Assembly (NCBI GenBank): GCA_942486035.1
Contig: CALNXK010000020.1
Location: forward strand, 2,421,001-2,485,000
DNA from: Porites lobata
Taxonomy: Eukaryota; Cnidaria; Anthozoa; Scleractinia; Poritidae
Length of the DNA stretch: 64,000 nucleotides
Direction of reading: 5' to 3'
Positions 61,081 through 64,000 of the stretch are shown here, one piece after another. The translations under genes and the position numbers were made by a program. The stretch's first letter is position 1. Every line of letters starts with the position of its first letter. A model generated the notes under the pieces. The model ran no database searches and was not told the DNA's origin. It saw only the letters and a list, made by a program, of their open reading frames with translations.

Positions 61081-64000
61081 GAATACTAATAGTTAATAGT
61101 ACCGGTAGTTTAATAATATGAAAGGCGGTTCTTTAAATAATAGACTGATCATGCATGATCATATAAGAATTAGAATCATTACCCCTTGATTTTATTCAAA
61201 TATCCGATCAACGGAAATTTCATTAAATAAAGAAACTAATTACGTCGATTTACGTCCGTTGATATCTTCCCAAGTTCTGGTTTGATAAGCAATGGAGAAA
61301 TACATGTGTGATATCGAGAAAACATGCCTTTAAAAACCTATATAAGTTTTTCCCGTCCTTGATCGATCAGCAAACTGAATCTGCAAAGGATTGTGTTTCC
61401 AGTAAAATCCTTCACGCTTAGTTATATTTGGATAGGGATCAACCACGTGCGTGCCAAAAGCTAGGGAGTAGCCCCGGTTTTGACAAATACCCGACCCCAT
61501 GGCCACATAAAATTGCTAATTCCCTACCCCCGGAACAGAGGAGGCGAGCAAATGCTCCGCAGTAGCCGGTGAGATGGACGCGGCTGGAATTGACTGATGC
61601 ATAATACATAGCTTAAAAAGAAGCAGAAGTTTGTAAAACATGCTTACCTCGATCGATGCCACGTTCTTTTGCACGCCTGTCCCGAAGAAAATGAAGGGAT
61701 GTTTCTCTACAGATTACCCTGATCTATTGAAGTAATTTTCGGATATTGGAAACATCTTCTCTAAGTCGTCCCTGAAAATGGCTTTGCTACAGTGACGGTG
61801 GTGTATAATAATTAGGTTTGTCTGAGCAGGTAAACAACTCGTCAACGGTAGTCCTGTCCTCAGCTAATTATTACTTACCTTTAGTATTTACTGTTACTGT
61901 AACATAATTCCATTTGTCTCTATCTTTCTCCTGTTCATTTAACTCACTGACAGAGTAAACTCGAAACTTTAGGAAACTATCAGAAGGCAAGCCATTTACA
62001 GCCACAGTTTCATCTGTGATGTTGTCCTTATTCGGTTTATACTCTACACTTGGTCCACATGACTCATTACAATCCTTGTATTTGCTGGACTTGCATCTGA
62101 AGCAATGTACAGAATATCTTAACTTTCCATCGCTTTCATCAGGTGAGCGTTCCCACATAATCTCAACATAAGTCTCTTTAACAACAGCGACAATTGCACT
62201 ACGTGGTGCCTTTGGTAAAGCTGAGAGAGGATTGATTTGCATAAGTTAGCATAATTATTTGATTTTTTTTTTCATTTATTTAAAACAAATCACATATAGG
62301 GGTTTTGTTCTACGATTAATCTAATCCAAATCTCCACATAATTGGGGATGGATGATCTCGGAGCTGGTTAGTGATTGGTAGACATGGTGGGGCCAAACCA
62401 CCCCTCAAATGTTGCATGAGTGCTAAATTTACATTTTTCTTACGATTTTTGTTATTTGTTAACCAAACATGCTTCATGGACTACAATTAGTGACTAAATT
62501 TTTTTTTGGATTTTTTAGTTAAAAGTACAAACTGGACGTCACACTGGCTGACGTCACCAAAATAGGGAAAATTGTTTTCTTTTTGACTTTTTGAGTCAAA
62601 CTTATATCATCTGAGAGAGCACCAGAAGAGGGGCAAAACACCGAAAAACGCTTTTCGATACGACACGTATGAGCCGAGTTATGGGAATTCAAAAATATTA
62701 TAGTGTGCCCCTCGGATCCATAGTTTTTCTTAAAAAAACGATTGCTCTGGTATTGACAGTTTTATACAAAATAACCAGATTTTTTGGTACCACAAACCTT
62801 TCATTGTGGACTAAAATTGCATGATTTTATATCTTCATTTTTTGACGTAATAACGCTTATTTAAGCATTATAAAAAAGATCACGTGACATTTTCCGACGT
62901 CACAAACTTTTTTTCCGGGATTCTGCGCAGTTGGAAATTTCTTTTTTTTTAAATGTTTATTTTCTTTTAGCTTTCGACGGTCAATATGTCTTATATGCAA
63001 CTTAAATAGTGAGGGCAATTTAACAAGAAAACACTTAAATTTAGAGTTATTTCCGGAAGGGGGGTTCCAGGTTTTGTTCTACAAATTTAGCCAAATTCAA
63101 ACTGCGATATCTCAGCTTATATATGAGATATTTCAAAAAAATTGAGCTTTCAACTCCCTTTTTTTAGATCTTTCAGAAAAAGAACAAAAGAAAACAAAAA
63201 AATTGGGAGATTCAAAAATTTAAAATTTACGTAAAAATGACGTCTGCAAACAGGACGTCATAACTGAATATCTTAAGACATGAATATCTGAATATCTTAA
63301 GACATGCTAGCAACTAACAATTTGCATTTTCAGGTCAACTTTCGTGAAAAAAAGCTAAAAAGCCAACAAAGTTATTGTAAAATAACACAACTACCTAAGC
63401 ATTGGTGCAACATTTAGGGGGTAGTTTGGCCCCACCGTGGAGAGTTAGACTGACCTCAAGACTCTATTCTTCACTTACTCTATTTTTTGCAAACTCTATT
63501 TTCAGTCATGCAGATAGAAAAATGCATGCAACGCCCATGCGGAGTCATGGCAGACAGTAGTGAAAAAAAAAATAATAATAATTAAATAAAAGATCACCGA
63601 AACACCACACCAAAAACAATAAGCGACACCGCTACACCTCAAATCCCCATGTCCCCCTCGATAAGCTAAATATTTTCAAAGACTTGGTTTATTCTTGCTA
63701 AATAAAGCTACCTCGAAATAGATCTGTAGAGCCGGAAAGTTCTAAATTATACCCTTAAAGAGCTTTCCTATTAATATAGTTATTGTAATTTGGCGTTTCA
63801 ACGCTGGTTGGTTGTGAAGAAAGAGCGGGAGGATTTTGGCCATTCAGAAACGGCGAAATATTTTTACTGAATAATAAACAGAATTTTAGAACTCGGGGAT
63901 CTGCGATTACCTTTGCAAGAAGCTACATGTAATCCAGGCTTCTTGTAGAACCCTTCATGGCATAAGCAACCTGTTCTTCCAGTATTAGACGCTGAGTTTG
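48178..64000 (-). CDS. Gene 3: second chimeric Eph-ectodomain/FGFR-like kinase receptor (5' part beyond the right edge)
   Basis: Exons visible: >64000-63911, 62220-61879, 59109-58977, 55875-55832, 55048-54818, 54522-54412, 51208-51021, 50612-50493, 50327-50257, 49871-49831, 49735-49639, 49362-49263, 48249-48178. They join in frame to 545 codons plus stop (TGA 48180-48178). Order: end of ligand-binding/Cys-rich exon, one FN3 domain, TM, juxtamembrane, kinase, 23-residue tail. From the TM on, the exon order and phases are those of gene 2, and kinase exon lengths are the same apart from the first (231 versus 225 nt); the short juxtamembrane exon is 44 versus 50 nt. It is the closest paralogue of gene 2 but appears to lack both the small Cys-rich exon and the whole FN3-2 module. 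Catalytic residues (VAVK, alpha-C E, HRDLAARN, DFG) are intact. Function as for gene 2, by inference. Confidence 0.9.
48630..48872. mobile_element. Small MITE in the last intron of gene 3
   Basis: Ends TAAGGGCCAATTATTTA and, inverted, TAGGGTCGGTTATTTA, with a TTAAACCGCGGTTTAA palindrome near the right end. Confidence 0.5.
49263..49871 (-). CDS. Gene 3: kinase C-lobe exons
   Basis: 49871-49831 (VWSYGIVLWEVFTI), 49735-49639 (GDSPYPGFTARQTV...EYRMQRPIHISEE) and 49362-49263 (LFSIMSECWSEKPEERPTF...). Lengths of 41, 97 and 100 nt and phases are identical to gene 2. Confidence 0.92.
50257..50612 (-). CDS. Gene 3: catalytic and activation loops
   Basis: 50612-50493 encodes IIHRDLAARNILVGENQ, ISDFGLARDVNDD, IYVRTSQ. 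50327-50257 encodes ARLPVKWMPPESLFHGES and is identical in protein to gene 2. The donor after the second exon is GTTAGT. Confidence 0.92.
51021..54522 (-). CDS. Gene 3: alpha-C, hinge and kinase-insert exons
   Basis: 54522-54412 encodes DVITELNIMKRLKPHPHVLK. 51208-51021 encodes LLIVLEYLPYGDLLGYL, then the same short insert as gene 2 and DGMHYLATMK. The second exon differs from gene 2 at only two of 63 residues (S/L and Q/H). The 3.2-kb intron between them holds a long inverted-repeat element (51418-52290). Confidence 0.9.
51418..52290. mobile_element. Element with very long (about 165 bp) inverted arms
   Basis: Left arm blocks GCTAGCATCTATC.CGCTGC, TTTCGTGATC, GTAC..GTCTGGCTC.TGCAGGA and GAGTTTTCAGTGAAA all recur inverted in 52127-52290. 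The centre is AT-rich and non-coding. It lies in gene 3's 3.2-kb intron. Confidence 0.75.
54818..55875 (-). CDS. Gene 3: juxtamembrane exons and glycine loop
   Basis: 55875-55832 encodes RNRTNKKEDHVMPEE. 55048-54818 encodes an acidic segment with EYLEIIN, then LLGSGNFCKVYKA and the ATP lysine in NDTVAVKSLK. The third glycine of the loop is cysteine (GSGNFCKV). The 5' boundary is at acceptor TTTTAAAG. Confidence 0.88.
56463..56501. repeat. (ATC)13 microsatellite
   Basis: Uninterrupted ATC triplets, directly before the tandem repeat at 56503. Confidence 0.95.
56503..57580. mobile_element. Two tandem copies of a hairpin-headed repeat
   Basis: Copies about 56503-56998 and 57043-57580 share GGCGGATAACACCCACCTCG, ATGATACGAAAGCCGAATTC, AATAATTGTTTTATTATTC, CTCCGCAAATATTCTCC and AGCCA(G/A)TCAGAAT. 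The head of copy 2 (57043-57121) forms a hairpin with arms TATGAAGAATTATAGAGATC / GATCTCCATAATTCTTCATA. Confidence 0.75.
58271..58351. repeat. 81-bp inverted repeat
   Basis: GTTAAAGGCCCTTAACATTG and, inverted from the right, GTTAAGAGCCCTAACATTG. A MITE-like hairpin. Confidence 0.5.
58977..59109 (-). CDS. Gene 3: transmembrane segment
   Basis: 133 nt, phase 1 to 2. A short linker (AEDVPTVGGSSSKTK) is followed by MVIAGAAGGGGLLLLIVTI..., then RFKR. The TM matches gene 2 closely. Its phase 1 start lets the FN3-1 exon splice straight to it. Confidence 0.9.
59278..59652. mobile_element. MITE with GGCCC(C/T)GTCCAC ends
   Basis: Left AAGGCCCCGTCCACCCGTAT and right (inverted) AAGGCCCTGTCCACACGTAT. 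Inside are several CGTCCACACGAAAACG blocks. About 375 bp, non-coding. Confidence 0.8.
60226..61600. mobile_element. 1375-bp TIR element with 5-bp target-site duplication
   Basis: Perfect 18-bp inverted ends GCATCAGTCAATTCCAGC / GCTGGAATTGACTGATGC, flanked by ATAAT on both sides (60221-60225 and 61601-61605). It is inserted into a decayed copy of the 56503-57580 repeat whose halves lie at about 60080-60220 and 61606-61720. A poly(G) run lies at 60337-60354. No transposase seen. Confidence 0.85.
60630..61090. mobile_element. Hairpin-headed repeat nested in the 1375-bp element
   Basis: Head hairpin ACTATATACCGAGACGCGA / GTGTCGAGGTATACATCTAGT (60642-60682). The body ends GGAGCCAATCAGAACGCGCG and ...GAATACTAATAG, as in the other family members. 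Confidence 0.55.
61879..62220 (-). CDS. Gene 3: fibronectin type III domain with Eph-type cysteine insert
   Basis: 342 nt, phase 1-1. Marks: LPKAPRSAIVAVVKETYVEI, MWERSP, YSVHCFRCKSSKYKDCNESC, LKFRVYSVSELNE and VTVTVNTK. The cysteine cluster identifies it as the equivalent of FN3-1 in genes 1 and 2, although overall identity is low. Confidence 0.85.
62383..63440. mobile_element. 1.06-kb TIR element in a gene 3 intron
   Basis: Left GGTGGGGCCAAACCACCCCT..AAATGTTGCA and right (inverted) GGTGGGGCCAAACTACCCCC..AAATGTTGCA, about 38-bp arms. The interior is AT-rich without a coding frame. Confidence 0.82.
63911..64000 (-). CDS. Gene 3: 3' end of ligand-binding/Cys-rich exon (cut by window edge)
   Basis: The last 90 bases of an exon read NSASNTGRTGCLCHEGFYKK, then PGLHVASCK, and end in phase 1 at GTAATC. 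The GxCxCxxGF..C pattern and phase match the ends of gene 1 exon 3 and gene 2 exon 2. The signal peptide and most of the ligand-binding domain must lie to the right of the window. Confidence 0.72.

Larger units (their letters stand above)
59110..61878 (-). other. Gene 3 intron where the FN3-2 exons would be expected (2.8 kb)
   Basis: In gene 2 the matching interval holds the two FN3-2 exons. Here I find none; the interval is largely transposon sequence (59278-59652, 60226-61600 inserted in an older repeat). FN3-1 and TM exons are phase-compatible without it. Confidence 0.6.

Noticed and set aside
61648..61676. A 29-nt phase 2-1 open piece (RRAKERGIDR) with AG and GTAAGC sites, resembling a juxtamembrane exon
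   Set aside because: It lies 5' of the gene 3 TM exon, and the same GCTTACCT-containing block recurs in the repeat copies near 56640 and 57197, so it is repeat sequence.

Overview
The window is intron-rich, AT-rich animal DNA. Its coding content is three consecutive receptor tyrosine kinase (RTK) genes, all on the minus strand, read from right to left. Small GT-AG-spliced exons, many short inverted-repeat transposons (MITEs) and tRNA-derived repeats, and an Eph-type receptor with unusual relatives point to an invertebrate animal, most likely an anthozoan cnidarian such as a stony coral. The taxon is inference; the gene content is read directly from the sequence.

Layout, from the 5' end of the coding strand (right) to the left. 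Gene 3 (64000 to 48178) lacks its 5' part, which lies beyond the right edge. It shows the end of an Eph-type ligand-binding/Cys-rich exon, one FN3 domain, a transmembrane (TM) segment, a tyrosine kinase and a short tail ending in a stop codon. Gene 2 (43462 to 31598) is complete, 17 coding exons and 892 codons: signal peptide, Eph ligand-binding domain, tiny Cys-rich segment, two FN3 domains, TM, kinase, short tail, no SAM domain. Gene 1 (18625 to <1) has 19 exons visible and 917 codons. It is a classic Eph receptor: signal peptide, ligand-binding domain, Cys-rich region, two FN3 domains, TM, YVDP...YEDP juxtamembrane motif, Eph kinase and the start of a SAM domain that runs off the left edge.

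The main point of interest is that the three genes share an Eph-type extracellular architecture with the same exon phases, and in part the same exon lengths, but not the same intracellular half. Gene 1 has the Eph kinase plus SAM. Genes 2 and 3 carry a kinase of the FGFR/VEGFR/Ret-like group with a completely different intron pattern, no YVDP motif and no SAM, and end in a DYVNFD tail. The switch falls at the intron just after the TM exon. This looks like a domain-swapped receptor class: ephrin-type sensing wired to a different kinase and tail, duplicated next to its canonical Eph neighbour. Gene 3 has in addition lost the second FN3 module.

Between the genes (18.6-31.6 kb and 43.5-48.2 kb) and in the large introns I see no convincing further protein-coding gene. 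These stretches hold MITEs and fold-back elements (several nested, some with clear target-site duplications), tandem duplications, microsatellites and two tRNA-like SINE heads. All splice positions were read by eye from GT/AG (in one case GC/AG) sites, reading-frame phase and family conservation; no alignment or search was run.
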